A stretch of 64,000 nt of DNA from Microbacterium sp. Nx66. Its GTDB lineage: Bacteria > Actinomycetota > Actinomycetes > Actinomycetales > Microbacteriaceae. Of the stretch, positions 11,532-19,647 are shown one piece after another. The number at the start of each line of letters is the position of its first letter. Position 1 is the first letter of the stretch. The position numbers and the translations under genes were made by a program. The DNA lies in contig NZ_LR880474.1 in NCBI RefSeq assembly GCF_904066215.1, positions 1 through 64,000 of the forward strand. Direction: 5' to 3'. Under the pieces are notes generated by a model. That model saw nothing but the letters and a program-made list of their open reading frames with translations. It did no database searches and was not told where the DNA came from.

Positions 11532-12208
11532 TCTGCGAGGATTCCGTCCTCCTGCGCGAGGGGCTCGTGCGTCTGCTCGAGGACGCCGGCCACGAGGTGG
11601 TCGCGGCCCTCACCGACACGACCGGTCTCCGCGAGGCCGTGACGTCGACGACGCCGGACCTCTGCATCCTCGATGTGCGGCTGCCGCCGACCTTCACGGA
11701 CGAGGGCATCCGCGCGGCGCTCGATCTGCGGGCGGTGCATCCGTCGCTCGCCATCCTCGTGCTGTCCCAGTATGTGGAGGAGCGCTACGCGTCCGATCTC
11801 ATCGCCGCGCAGGGCGGTCCGCTCGGCTACCTCCTGAAGGACCGGGTGGCGGATGTCGCGGAGTTCATCGATTCGGTGCAGCGGATCGCCGACGGCGCCA
11901 CGGTGCTGGACCCGGAGGTCGTGGCCCAGCTCCTGACCCGCCGGAACCGCGACGATCGCATGATGCGGCTCACCGAGCGGGAGCGCACCGTGCTGGCGCT
12001 GCTCGCCGAGGGCAAGTCGAACCAGGCGATCGCTGCCCTCCTCTTCCTCTCGGGAGCGAGCGTCGAGAAGCACATCACCTCCATCTTCCAGAAGCTGGGC
12101 TTCGAACAGGACGAGGCGGGCAACCGCCGCGTGCTCGCCGCGCTGGCCCACCTCGAGAACACGGGCGGCACGACGCCGTCGAACGGCCAGACAGGAGTCT
12201 CACGATGA
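11519..12208 (+). CDS. LuxR/NarL-family response regulator
   Basis: 229-residue regulator. The receiver domain has acidic pocket residues near the N-terminus (ICEDS), phosphoacceptor Asp52 in LCILDVRLPP and the conserved Lys in YLLKDRV. The C-terminal LuxR-type HTH runs from about residue 150 (LTERERTVLALLAEGKSNQ). It overlaps the kinase gene upstream and the DUF4097-like gene downstream (ATGA), giving a tightly coupled three-gene operon. Its likely target includes this operon, an inference from the usual autoregulation of such cassettes. Confidence 0.93.
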   Translation: MRILICEDSVLLREGLVRLLEDAGHEVVAALTDTTGLREAVTSTTPDLCILDVRLPPTFTDEGIRAALDLRAVHPSLAILVLSQYVEERYASDLIAAQGGPLGYLLKDRVADVAEFIDSVQRIADGATVLDPEVVAQLLTRRNRDDRMMRLTERERTVLALLAEGKSNQAIAALLFLSGASVEKHITSIFQKLGFEQDEAGNRRVLAALAHLENTGGTTPSNGQTGVSR

Positions 12209-13110
12209 CCACCGAGAACACCGGAGCACAGGGCGGGCACACCCCGATCACTCCCCCGCCGCCGTCCGCGGCTTCCCCCACGCCGTCGCCGAGCGCGCCC
12301 GGACCGCGGCGTTCATCCGGAGCGACCGCCGTCATGATCGTCACCGCCGTGGTCGGTGGGATCGCCCTGCTCGGAGCCGGAGGCACGGCGGCCGTCGCGG
12401 CGACCGGCACCCTTCTGTCCTCCAGCCGACCGGATTCGGTGCAGACGGTGGACGTCGACGGCGTCACTGCGATCGATCTCGACGCCGATGCGAGCATGGT
12501 CCGCATCGACTTCGGAGATGTGGACGCGGCGGAGCTCTCCGTGACCAACGGTCGAGGTTCGTGGACGTTCGAGCGCGAAGCGGACGAGCTCGTCGTCCGG
12601 AGCCCTCGGCCCGCCTTCGGCTGGTGGTTCGGCAACTGGTTCGGTGACGACGAGCGCGCCGTGCTCACCCTTCCGAAGGAGCTCAGCAGCTCGGGCCTCG
12701 ACGCGAGCCTCACGCTCGATGCCGGCGCTCTCGACGTCTCCGGCGAGTTCGGCACCCTCGAGGTGCAGATCAACGCCGGATCCCTCGATGTCTCCGGAGC
12801 GGCCTCGGCCGTCGATGTGCAGATGAACGCGGGGCGGGCGGACGTCCTCCTCGACGGCGTCGACCAGGCGGATCTCGGCATCGCCGCAGGCGACCTGACG
12901 GTCGAACTCACCGGCGACGCGCCGACGGCGACCACCATCGATGTGAGCGCCGGATCCCTGAACCTGACGCTTCCGGATGTGGAGTACCGGATCACGCAGG
13001 ACATCAACGCGGGATCGTTCGATGCCCGTGTCGACGAGTCGCCCAGCGCCCGTCGCACGATCGATGTGTCCGTGTCGGCCGGCAGTGTGAACGTCGACCC
13101 CGGACGATGA
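12205..13110 (+). CDS. Membrane-anchored DUF4097-like beta-repeat protein
   Basis: 301-residue protein. A Pro/Ser-rich cytoplasmic N-terminus (PPPPSAAS) is followed by one transmembrane segment at about residues 40-68. The extracytoplasmic domain contains repeated 'DAGALDVSG / NAGSLDVSG / NAGRADVLL / SAGSLNLTL' units, the hallmark of DUF4097/adhesin-like beta-solenoids. Such proteins accompany LiaFSR- or Psp-like envelope stress systems. Coupling to the kinase and regulator by a four-base overlap suggests it senses envelope stress or is the effector. Exact role is unknown. Confidence 0.78.
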   Translation: MTTENTGAQGGHTPITPPPPSAASPTPSPSAPGPRRSSGATAVMIVTAVVGGIALLGAGGTAAVAATGTLLSSSRPDSVQTVDVDGVTAIDLDADASMVRIDFGDVDAAELSVTNGRGSWTFEREADELVVRSPRPAFGWWFGNWFGDDERAVLTLPKELSSSGLDASLTLDAGALDVSGEFGTLEVQINAGSLDVSGAASAVDVQMNAGRADVLLDGVDQADLGIAAGDLTVELTGDAPTATTIDVSAGSLNLTLPDVEYRITQDINAGSFDARVDESPSARRTIDVSVSAGSVNVDPGR

Positions 13111-13116
13111 ACCGGG

Positions 13117-13152
13117 CGAGGGCGGGGCTCCGGTGCGGGGCCCCCGCCCTCG
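13117..13152 (+). terminator. Terminator after the signalling operon
   Basis: 11-bp GC-rich stem (13117-13127 with 13142-13152), seven bases after the DUF4097-like stop, followed by attcggatttt. It separates the operon from the tRNA genes. Confidence 0.7.
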
Positions 13153-13196
13153 ATTCGGATTTTCGGCGAAACTCCGGTAAAGTTCTGGAGGTTGAC

Positions 13197-13270
13197 GGGG
13201 CTATAGCTCAGGCGGTTAGAGCGCTTCACTGATAATGAAGAGGTCCCAGGTTCAAGTCCTGGTAGCCCCA
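13197..13270 (+). tRNA. ileT: tRNA-Ile (GAT anticodon)
   Basis: 74-nt cloverleaf. Acceptor arm GGGGCTA pairs with TAGCCCC, the anticodon stem CTTCA/TGAAG encloses CTGATAA, and the T arm is GGTTCAAGTCC. Discriminator is A; the following bases are CCC, so CCA is not encoded. Isolated tRNA-Ile/tRNA-Ala genes downstream of gyrA are an actinobacterial hallmark. Confidence 0.97.
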
Positions 13271-13296
13271 CCCTTTCAATTCAAGAATTCCCTCAC

Positions 13297-13372
13297 GGGG
13301 CCTTAGCTCAGTTGGTAGAGCGCCTGCTTTGCAAGCAGGATGTCAGGAGTTCGAATCTCCTAGGCTCCACCA
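13297..13372 (+). tRNA. alaT: tRNA-Ala (TGC anticodon)
   Basis: 73-nt cloverleaf plus encoded CCA (13370-13372). Acceptor GGGGCCT pairs with AGGCTCC through one G-T pair. Anticodon stem CCTGC/GCAGG encloses TTTGCAA, and the T arm is GAGTTCGAATCTC. It lies 26 bases after tRNA-Ile and is probably co-transcribed. Confidence 0.97.
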
Positions 13373-13390
13373 TCCTCCCCCCGACTCACT

Positions 13391-14521
13391 TCACCCGTCG
13401 GTTGCCGTGAGTCCGTGCGGTGCCGTGTTCAGGCGTTCGACTCCGTCCGCCGTCACGACCACGATGTCCTCGATGCGGGCGCCCCACTCTCCCGGGAAGT
13501 AGATGCCAGGCTCGATGCTGAAGGCCATGCCCTCTCGGATCACGAGGTCGTTGCCGGGGGCGATGTAGGGCTCCTCGTGCACCGAGACGCCGATCCCGTG
13601 ACCCGTGCGGTGCAGGAACGCCTCCCCCAGCCCGGCCTCCGCGAGCACCGAACGGGCGGCCGCGTCGACCTCCGCCGCCGTGACTCCAGGGCGCACCGCA
13701 TCCACCGCCGCCTGCTGCGCGCGGACGAGGGTGGCGATGCGGTCCGCAGCATCCGGATCAGGCGTTCCGACGACATAGGTCCTCGTGCTGTCCGAGTTGT
13801 AACCGCTCGGCACGGCGCCGCCGATGTCGACGACCACCACGTCGCCCTCCTCGATGACCCGGTCGGAGACCTCGTGGTGCGGATCCGCGCCGTTGGGCCC
13901 AGAGCCGACGATGACGAACTCGACCGTCCGATGGCCTTCCTCGACGATCGCGGCGGCGATGTCGGCGGCGACCTCTCGCTCGGTGCGCCCCGCGCGCAAC
14001 CAGGCGGGTACGCGGCGGTGCACGGCATCGATCGCCGCGCCGGCGCGACGCAGCTCGGCGATCTCCTCGTCATCCTTGATCATCCGACCCTCCCGGAGGA
14101 CGGGCGTGGCGAGTTCGAGCCGCGCCTGCAGCCGCTCCCCGATCGGCACGACGTGCAGCGCGGGAAGCGCATCCGAGACGCCGACGCGGGAGACGGAACC
14201 CGTCGCCGCAGCCACGAGGGCGTACGGGTCCTCGCCGTCCACCCAGTCGGCGACCGTCAGTCCCAGCTCGCCGATGGCCGTACTGCGCACCTTGGCGAGC
14301 TCCATGCGTGGGACGACCACCGTAGCCGCGCCGCGGGGAGGAAGGACCAGCGCGGTCAGCCGCTCGATGGTGTCGCCCTCGACGCCGAGGAGGTACTGGA
14401 GGTCGGGGCCGGGGCCGACGACGATCGCGTCGAAACCGGCAGCATGCGCGAGGTCCTGCGCGCGCTCCAGGCGGCGGGCGTAGACGGCGGCGGAGAAGGG
14501 GAGGGTGCTCACAGCCACCAC
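13391..14521 (-). CDS. M24-family (Xaa-Pro) aminopeptidase
   Basis: 376-residue metallopeptidase of the pita-bread fold. The N-terminal creatinase-like domain spans about residues 1-130. The catalytic domain carries metal ligands in VVVDIGGAVPSGYNSDSTRTY (two Asp), HRTGHGIGVSVHEEPY (His) and MAFSIEPGIYFPGEWGARIED (two Glu). It probably removes N-terminal residues before proline from peptides in the cytoplasm. Several GTG codons cluster at the start (14521, 14518, 14512) with no clear RBS, so the exact start is uncertain. It is convergent with the tRNA genes. Confidence 0.88.
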   Translation of the reverse strand: MVAVSTLPFSAAVYARRLERAQDLAHAAGFDAIVVGPGPDLQYLLGVEGDTIERLTALVLPPRGAATVVVPRMELAKVRSTAIGELGLTVADWVDGEDPYALVAAATGSVSRVGVSDALPALHVVPIGERLQARLELATPVLREGRMIKDDEEIAELRRAGAAIDAVHRRVPAWLRAGRTEREVAADIAAAIVEEGHRTVEFVIVGSGPNGADPHHEVSDRVIEEGDVVVVDIGGAVPSGYNSDSTRTYVVGTPDPDAADRIATLVRAQQAAVDAVRPGVTAAEVDAAARSVLAEAGLGEAFLHRTGHGIGVSVHEEPYIAPGNDLVIREGMAFSIEPGIYFPGEWGARIEDIVVVTADGVERLNTAPHGLTATDG

Positions 14522-14563
14522 GCTAACGCGAGCGACACCGCTGCGTCAGGCCTTCACCGCGAA

Positions 14564-15010
14564 TCAGCTGATCGCCTGGCGGATGCGCGCGGCGAGGAAC
14601 TCGAGATCCTTCTCCGTGAGCGCGGTCACCGCGTACGCGGTCGGCCAGACGGTGCCGTCGTCGAGGTGGGAGATCGGCTCGAAGCCGAAGGTTCCGTAGC
14701 GGACCTTGAACTTGCTCGCCGGCTGGAAGAAGCACAGCACCTTGCCGTCTCGGCCCCACGCCGGCATGCCGTAGTACGTGCGGGGCACGAGCTCCGGCGC
14801 CACCTCGGACACCAGCGCGTGAAGCTTCTCGGCGAGCCGCCTGTCCTCGTCGGTGAGCTTCGCGACGGCTTCCTTGAGATCGGCCTCGCCGGCGGCGCGC
14901 AGTTCCTCGGGCGACTTCTTGGCTCGGGAGCGTCGGGTGCGCGCCTCCTTCGCGGCGGCCTGCATGGCCTCGCGCTCCTCGGGGGTGAAGTTCTTCTCGG
15001 TGTCGGCCAT
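14564..15010 (-). CDS. DUF1801-family protein
   Basis: 148-residue cytoplasmic protein with the DUF1801/YdhG-like fold. The signature PRTYYGMPAWGRDGKVLCFFQ lies in the middle, and FGFEPISHLDDGTVWPTAYAV follows. The first 60 residues are a charged helical extension rich in Lys, Arg and Glu. A good RBS (GAGAGGA) precedes the ATG. Related proteins are sometimes called iron chaperones, but biochemical function for this one cannot be asserted. Confidence 0.8.
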   Translation of the reverse strand: MADTEKNFTPEEREAMQAAAKEARTRRSRAKKSPEELRAAGEADLKEAVAKLTDEDRRLAEKLHALVSEVAPELVPRTYYGMPAWGRDGKVLCFFQPASKFKVRYGTFGFEPISHLDDGTVWPTAYAVTALTEKDLEFLAARIRQAIS

Positions 15011-15146
15011 GATGGTCCTCTCGTGCGGCCTCGATGATGGTCCCAGCGTAGGGACGCCGACCGCTCCCGTGCTTCTCGATTCGTGATCGATCCGCCGGTC
15101 CCGTCACGCGGCGCGCGATGGCTCGATACCCGGATAGGGTGTCTCC

Positions 15147-15569
15147 ATGGACCTGCGCGTCGCCGCATACGGGGTCGTCACCGATGAGGGTGGGCGCCTC
15201 CTCCTGGCGCGATGGACCGAGGGCCGGCGAGTGGCCTGGACCCTCCCCGGCGGTGGGCTGGAGCCGGGCGAGGCGCCCGAGGATGCCGTGCGCCGGGAGA
15301 TCCGCGAGGAGACGGGCTACACGGTGAGGGTCGGGTCGCTGCTCGGTATCCATTCCCGTGTCATCCCCGCCGGGCGGCGCGTGCAGAAGTCGTCGGATCC
15401 GCTGCACACCCTGCGCATCGTCTACCGGGCGGAGGTATCCGGCGGGAAACTCCGCTGGGAGACGGAGGGATCCACCGATCGCGCGGAATGGTTCCCGCTC
15501 CCCGCGGTCGCGGGTTTGCAGCGTGTTCGCCTGGTCGACATCGCGTTGCGGATGGCCGGCATCCTCTAG
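15147..15569 (+). CDS. Nudix hydrolase
   Basis: 140-residue Nudix-fold pyrophosphohydrolase. The Nudix box is complete: GGGLEPGEAPEDAVRREIREETGY (here split as GGLEPGE, then REIREETG), including the metal-binding Glu cluster. It hydrolyses a nucleoside-diphosphate-linked substrate that cannot be named from sequence. It is transcribed divergently from the DUF1801 gene with a 136-base gap. Confidence 0.88.
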   Translation: MDLRVAAYGVVTDEGGRLLLARWTEGRRVAWTLPGGGLEPGEAPEDAVRREIREETGYTVRVGSLLGIHSRVIPAGRRVQKSSDPLHTLRIVYRAEVSGGKLRWETEGSTDRAEWFPLPAVAGLQRVRLVDIALRMAGIL

Positions 15570-15580
15570 GAGTCGAGCCG

Positions 15581-16063
15581 TCAGCGTTCGTCGGGAACCG
15601 AGATGTCGGCGACGGTGGCGTCGTACGCGGCGATGAGGTCGTCGGCGTCGACGAAGAGGCTGTAGCCGTGCGTGCCGGCGCCCATCGCCACCCGCTGACC
15701 GACGATCGATGCGTCGGCGTAGACCGGCCAGTCGGTGGTGCTGCCGATCGGCACGATAGTCCCGCGCTCGTAGCCGGTCGCCGCGAGGGCCAGCTCGGGC
15801 TCCGGGAGGCGCAGCTTGTTGACGCCCACGAGGGCGCGCAGCTTGGGCCAGGAGATGGATCGTCCGCCGGGGACGAGAGCGAACAGATACGTGTCGTCCG
15901 AGCGTTTCACCACGAGGGTCTTCACGATGCCCGACGGCGGGATGCCGAGGATCTCGGCGGCCTCGACGAGGCTACGCGCCTGCGGCCGCTCGCGGATCTC
16001 GATGTCGAGTCCACGGGCGGCCGCCGCATCCCGCACCCGCGCGTGCGGGTCGGGAGTGGTCAC
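15581..16063 (-). CDS. YbaK/EbsC-family aminoacyl-tRNA deacylase
   Basis: 160-residue editing-domain protein. The YbaK core includes GIVKTLVVKRSDDTYLFALVPGG, and the catalytic-type Lys and a GxxP-like loop (GSTTDWPVYADASI) are present. The family hydrolyses mischarged tRNAs such as Cys- or Ala-tRNAPro. The start GTG at 16063 overlaps the upstream gene's stop (GTGA), which decides it over a longer open frame. The two genes form a translationally coupled pair. Confidence 0.85.
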   Translation of the reverse strand: MTTPDPHARVRDAAAARGLDIEIRERPQARSLVEAAEILGIPPSGIVKTLVVKRSDDTYLFALVPGGRSISWPKLRALVGVNKLRLPEPELALAATGYERGTIVPIGSTTDWPVYADASIVGQRVAMGAGTHGYSLFVDADDLIAAYDATVADISVPDER

Positions 16064-16557
16064 GCGTCGGGAGCCGACAGCGGGTCGTCGGCCACCCACA
16101 GCTCATCGTCGGCCCGCAGCGCCTGCCAGGCGGCGTAGAGCACGCCGACCGCGGCTGCGGCACCCAGGACGATGGCGATGACGGATCCGAGACCAGGACC
16201 CTTCTTCTGCGAGACGGCCTTGCGCGCCTTGTACTCGACGCCGTGACGCTTGGCGTTCGCGACGTCCCAGGCGGTCAGTGCCGTACCCACGACACCGCCG
16301 ACGATCGGGACGACCTTGTCGTCCACGACGTGCTTGCCGGCCTTCACCGAACGGTCGACGACCGGGGCGACGCGGCGGTTGTAGGTGTCCTGGACGACCG
16401 GGACGATCTGCTCGCGATTGAAGTTGCCGAGCTGGCGACCTGCCTCACGAGCGACGTCGGCAGCGTGGCCGACGAGCACCTGCTGGTCTTCCCACAGCTG
16501 GTTCGCGTCCTTCTGAAGACGACGAAGCTGCTTCTTCCGCTTGCGGCTGAGGCTCAC
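16060..16557 (-). CDS. Hypothetical membrane-anchored basic protein
   Basis: 165-residue protein of unknown function. It begins with a very basic segment (SLSRKRKKQLRRLQKD), continues with a helical region (residues 20-115) and ends in one transmembrane helix (GSVIAIVLGAAAAVGVLY) with a short acidic tail. GTG 16557 is preferred to ATG 16593 because AGGAG lies seven bases before it. It is coupled by overlap to the YbaK gene. The layout suggests a tail-anchored cytoplasmic protein; no domain is recognised. Confidence 0.7.
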   Translation of the reverse strand: MSLSRKRKKQLRRLQKDANQLWEDQQVLVGHAADVAREAGRQLGNFNREQIVPVVQDTYNRRVAPVVDRSVKAGKHVVDDKVVPIVGGVVGTALTAWDVANAKRHGVEYKARKAVSQKKGPGLGSVIAIVLGAAAAVGVLYAAWQALRADDELWVADDPLSAPDA

Positions 16558-16703
16558 GATGCTCTCCTGTCCATTGGAGTACGGGTTCCCCATCTTGCCA
16601 CGAGAGGCTGGATGCGGCGAGGGAATCGCCCGCCCCTTGCATCATCGGCGCCGGGCCTGTACGCACCCGGCCCGCTCACCGGAAGCTCTGCGAGAATGAA
16701 CGC

Positions 16704-17261
16704 ATGGTTCACGCTTCCCACGTCGCAACTCTGCACACCAACCACGGTGACATCGTCATCAACCTCTTCGGCGACCACGCCCCGAAGACGGTCAAGAACT
16801 TCGTCGGCCTCGCCGACGGGTCCCAGGAGTGGACGCACCCCGCCACCGGCAAGCCGGGCGAGGGCCCCCTCTACAAGGACGTCGTCTTCCACCGCATCAT
16901 CCCGAACTTCATGATCCAGGGCGGCGACCCGCTCGGTCAGGGCGTCGGCGGTCCGGGGTACAACTTCGACGACGAGATCAACAACGAGCTCAACTTCAAC
17001 GAGCCCTACATCCTCGCGATGGCCAACGCGGGTCTTCGCCGCAACGCCATCACCGGCAAGGTCGAGGGCACGAACGGCTCGCAGTTCTTCATCACGACCG
17101 ACCCGACGCCGTGGCTGCAGGGCAAGCACACGATCTTCGGCGAGGTCGCCGACGACGCGTCGCGCAAGGTCGTCGACGCGATCTCCGCCGTTCCGACCGC
17201 GGCGGGCGATCGCCCGATCGAGCCGGTCGTGCTGCAGTCGATCGACATCGTCGCCGCCTGA
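16704..17261 (+). CDS. ppiA: Peptidyl-prolyl cis-trans isomerase (cyclophilin)
   Basis: 185-residue single-domain cyclophilin that accelerates proline isomerisation during folding. Core motifs are visible: VVFHRIIPNFMIQGGD (catalytic Arg and Phe) and NGSQFFITTDPTPWLQGKHTIFG (Gln, Phe, Trp and His of the active site). There is no signal peptide, so it is cytoplasmic. It starts the plus-strand ppiA-rhomboid pair found near crgA in other Actinobacteria. Confidence 0.95.
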   Translation: MVHASHVATLHTNHGDIVINLFGDHAPKTVKNFVGLADGSQEWTHPATGKPGEGPLYKDVVFHRIIPNFMIQGGDPLGQGVGGPGYNFDDEINNELNFNEPYILAMANAGLRRNAITGKVEGTNGSQFFITTDPTPWLQGKHTIFGEVADDASRKVVDAISAVPTAAGDRPIEPVVLQSIDIVAA

Positions 17262-17282
17262 CGACAGCGACGGCCGATCCGG

Positions 17283-18176
17283 ATGACGACGCCCGAGTTC
17301 ACGAACAACCGTGAGAACTTCTGCTACCGGCATCCGGATCGGCAGAGCTTCGTGCTCTGCCAGCGGTGCCTTCGGACGATCTGCCCGGAGTGCCAGACGC
17401 CTGCCCCGGTCGGCGTCATCTGCCCGGAGTGCATGAACGCGGAGCGCAAGAACCGCACCCCTGCGCAGAAGAAGGCCGCGCGTCGGTGGCGTGGCGGTGG
17501 GGCCGCCACCATGGGTGCCGTGCGCAGCGGCAAGCCCGTGGTCACGTACGCGCTGCTCGCGGTGACGTCGTTCATCGGCCTCGTGCAGCTCATCCCCGGG
17601 CTCAACGCCCCGATCATCCAGGCCCTCGGCTTCTACGCGCCGTTCCTGTACCCGAACCTCTCCCTCCTGCCGTTCGAGCCGTGGCGGTTGCTGACGGTGC
17701 TTTTCGTGCACGGCGGCTTCGTGCATCTCGCCCTGAACATGCTCGCGCTGTGGATGCTCGGACAGAATCTCGAACCGATGCTCGGTCGCGTCCGCTACCT
17801 CGCGCTGTATCTCATCAGCGGTCTCGGCGGTTCGGTCATGGTGGCCGTTCTCGCGCCGGAGACGTGGACGGTCGGCGCCTCGGGGGCGATCTTCGGACTC
17901 CTGGCGTCGCTCCTGATCATCGGACGGCACATCGGGGCGAACGTCACCGGCATCCTCGTCATCCTCGGCATCAACTTCGCCTTCGGATTCTTCGCGGGCG
18001 GCATCTCCTGGCAGGCGCACCTCGGCGGCGCGATCACGGGTGCTCTCGTGGCGCTGATCTACGTCCGCACGAAGCGCCGCGATCAGCGGACCTGGCAGAT
18101 CGTGTCGCTCGCAGCCCTGGTGGTGCTGTTGATCGTCGTGGTCGCCGTGGTACCGCCGCTGATCCTTTTGGCCTGA
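17283..18176 (+). CDS. Rhomboid-family intramembrane serine protease
   Basis: 297-residue polytopic protein. The N-terminal cytoplasmic segment is a Cys/His zinc-binding B-box-like module (CYRHPD, LCQRCLRTICPECQ, GVICPEC). The rhomboid core has about six to seven transmembrane segments. The catalytic Ser lies in VGASGAIFG and the catalytic His in WQAHLGGAITG, and HGGFVHLALNM carries the oxyanion-side His/Asn. All active-site elements are intact. It lies 21 bases after ppiA and is probably co-transcribed. Confidence 0.93.
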   Translation: MTTPEFTNNRENFCYRHPDRQSFVLCQRCLRTICPECQTPAPVGVICPECMNAERKNRTPAQKKAARRWRGGGAATMGAVRSGKPVVTYALLAVTSFIGLVQLIPGLNAPIIQALGFYAPFLYPNLSLLPFEPWRLLTVLFVHGGFVHLALNMLALWMLGQNLEPMLGRVRYLALYLISGLGGSVMVAVLAPETWTVGASGAIFGLLASLLIIGRHIGANVTGILVILGINFAFGFFAGGISWQAHLGGAITGALVALIYVRTKRRDQRTWQIVSLAALVVLLIVVVAVVPPLILLA

Positions 18177-18180
18177 TCCC

Positions 18181-18260
18181 GAGTTGTTAACAGGGTTGTT
18201 AACCCCTGTGAATAACATCGTTGTAATTCTCCCCAATGTGGGGATAACCTGTGGATAACT
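18181..18260. other. DnaA-box-like cluster outside oriC
   Basis: Short AT-rich intergenic stretch between the convergent rhomboid and crgA genes. It contains a perfect DnaA box at 18250-18258, a one-mismatch box at 18207-18215, a spaced near-match at 18237-18247, and two gttgttaac motifs (18183 and 18195) resembling the AT-rich motif in oriC. This could be a secondary DnaA-binding locus. Confidence 0.55.
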
Positions 18261-18280
18261 TCCGCTTCGCTCCACAGACG

Positions 18281-18311
18281 AAAACCCCCCGCCGAAGAGG
18301 CGAGGGGTTTT
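18281..18311. terminator. Bidirectional terminator between rhomboid gene and crgA
   Basis: 13-bp stem with one mismatch (18281-18293 with 18299-18311, five-base loop). It begins with AAAA and ends with TTTT, so both strands show a U-tract after a GC-rich stem. It fits termination of both convergent genes. Confidence 0.9.
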
Positions 18312-18327
18312 CCGTCGTTCTGCGCGG

Positions 18328-18567
18328 TCAGCGCCAGCGTGTGGTCATGAGGAAGCCGATGAGGGCGATGCCCAGGCCGATGGCCAGATTCCAGTTGTCG
18401 AGACCGGGGATGGGGAACTGCATGCCCGAGATGTAGAAGACGAGGATCCACGCGAGGCCGAGGAGCATGAAGCCGATCATCACCGGCTTGAACCAGACGG
18501 CGTTGGGAGCGGCGTCGCCTTCGGCGCGCTCGACGGCGGGTTCTTCGGTCTTGCGGTCACGTGCCAT
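18328..18567 (-). CDS. crgA: Cell division protein CrgA
   Basis: 79-residue two-helix membrane protein of the actinobacterial divisome. It has a charged N-terminus and two transmembrane segments (VMIGFMLLGLAWILVFYIS and WNLAIGLGIALIGFLM) separated by the conserved PIPGLDNWN loop. It ends in TTRWR. Homologues recruit FtsI/PbpA-type synthases and coordinate septation. Position beside the sortase and pknB cluster matches other Actinobacteria. Confidence 0.95.
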   Translation of the reverse strand: MARDRKTEEPAVERAEGDAAPNAVWFKPVMIGFMLLGLAWILVFYISGMQFPIPGLDNWNLAIGLGIALIGFLMTTRWR

Positions 18568-18659
18568 GCCGTCATTGTACCCGGGAGACCTCGGCGCCGA
18601 CGAGCCGTCAGGGCGCGGATCGGCGATGCCCCGTCTCCTGCTGCACAGGTCGGACGGAT

Positions 18660-19466
18660 ATGATCACGCCCATGACTGCATCTGTCGCGCCTGGGGGGCG
18701 GCGCGAACGGCGGCAGCGGCCACGGTCGCGAGCCACGTTCGCTAGCGTGCTCGGCGAACTGCTCCTGACCGCGGGCGTCGTCGTCCTCCTCTTCGTCGCC
18801 TGGCAGATGTGGATCGGCGACATCATCATCGCGGCCCAGAAGAACGAGGAAGGTGCCGCGATCTCGCAGCAGCTCGCCGCGGGGGAGGCACCGGAACTGC
18901 CGCCGCTGGTCGAGACGGACGACGGCGAGACCGTGTACGAGGCGCCCGTCCCCACGGCGCCGGCCGACGGGGAGTGGTTCGGTCAGATGCACATCCCCCG
19001 ATTCGGGGCCGACTACAACTTCGGCATCTACGGGGGCACGAGTCGCGCGCGCACCCTCGACCAGAAGGGCATCGGCGTCTACACGCAGTCGAAGATGCCC
19101 GGAGAGGTGGGGAACTTCTCGCTCGCCGGCCACCGGACGACCTGGGGGAAGCCGTTCAACCAGCTCGACAAGCTGCACGTGGGCGACGCGATCGTGGTGG
19201 AGACGCCCGACGGCTGGTACACCTACCGGTTCCGCACCCTGGAGTATGTGAAGCCGACGCAGACCGACGTGCTCGCCGACGTGCCGCAGATGCCGGAGCA
19301 GCAGACCGGCGAGCAGTACATCACACTGACGGCGTGCTCGCCGCTGTACTCGCTCGCCGAGCGCATCGTCGCCTACGGGGTGTTCGAGAGCTTCCAGCCT
19401 CGGGCCGAGGGGCCTCCGTCCGCCCTCACCGACCCACCGCCCCCGCCGGCCGCGCCGTCCGTCTGA
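18660..19466 (+). CDS. srtE: Class E sortase
   Basis: 268-residue membrane transpeptidase. A basic N-terminus and one transmembrane helix (about residues 30-55) anchor it. The sortase barrel has catalytic His in FSLAGHRTTWG, Cys in ITLTACSP and Arg in LAERIVAYG. Class E enzymes in high-GC actinobacteria attach LAXTG-bearing proteins to peptidoglycan. The large repeat protein at 30-36.8 kb has an LAVTG motif and is a plausible substrate. ATG 18660 is chosen; an ATG at 18672 lacks an RBS. Confidence 0.92.
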   Translation: MITPMTASVAPGGRRERRQRPRSRATFASVLGELLLTAGVVVLLFVAWQMWIGDIIIAAQKNEEGAAISQQLAAGEAPELPPLVETDDGETVYEAPVPTAPADGEWFGQMHIPRFGADYNFGIYGGTSRARTLDQKGIGVYTQSKMPGEVGNFSLAGHRTTWGKPFNQLDKLHVGDAIVVETPDGWYTYRFRTLEYVKPTQTDVLADVPQMPEQQTGEQYITLTACSPLYSLAERIVAYGVFESFQPRAEGPPSALTDPPPPPAAPSV

Positions 19467-19491
19467 CCCGCCACCAGGAGAGAGAAGACCC

Positions 19492-19647
19492 ATGTACGCC
19501 GCACTCTGGCGCCTGCTGCCCGGCCCGTGGTGGCTGCGCGTCCTCATCCTGCTCGTGGTGATCGCCGCGGTGCTCTACGCGTTGTTCTGGTACGTGTTCC
19601 CGTGGGTCAGCCCGCTCATCGCGCCGGGCGAAGTCGACGTCGAATGA
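19492..19647 (+). CDS. Small membrane protein between srtE and pabA
   Basis: 51-residue protein. An amphipathic/aromatic start (MYAALWRLLPGPWWLR) leads into one transmembrane helix of about 23 residues. An extracytoplasmic or cytoplasmic tail ends PLIAPGEVDVE. A strong RBS (AGGAGAGAG) precedes the ATG, and its stop overlaps the next gene (ATGA), which supports it as a real gene. Small proteins at this position occur in related genomes; function is unknown. Confidence 0.8.
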   Translation: MYAALWRLLPGPWWLRVLILLVVIAAVLYALFWYVFPWVSPLIAPGEVDVE

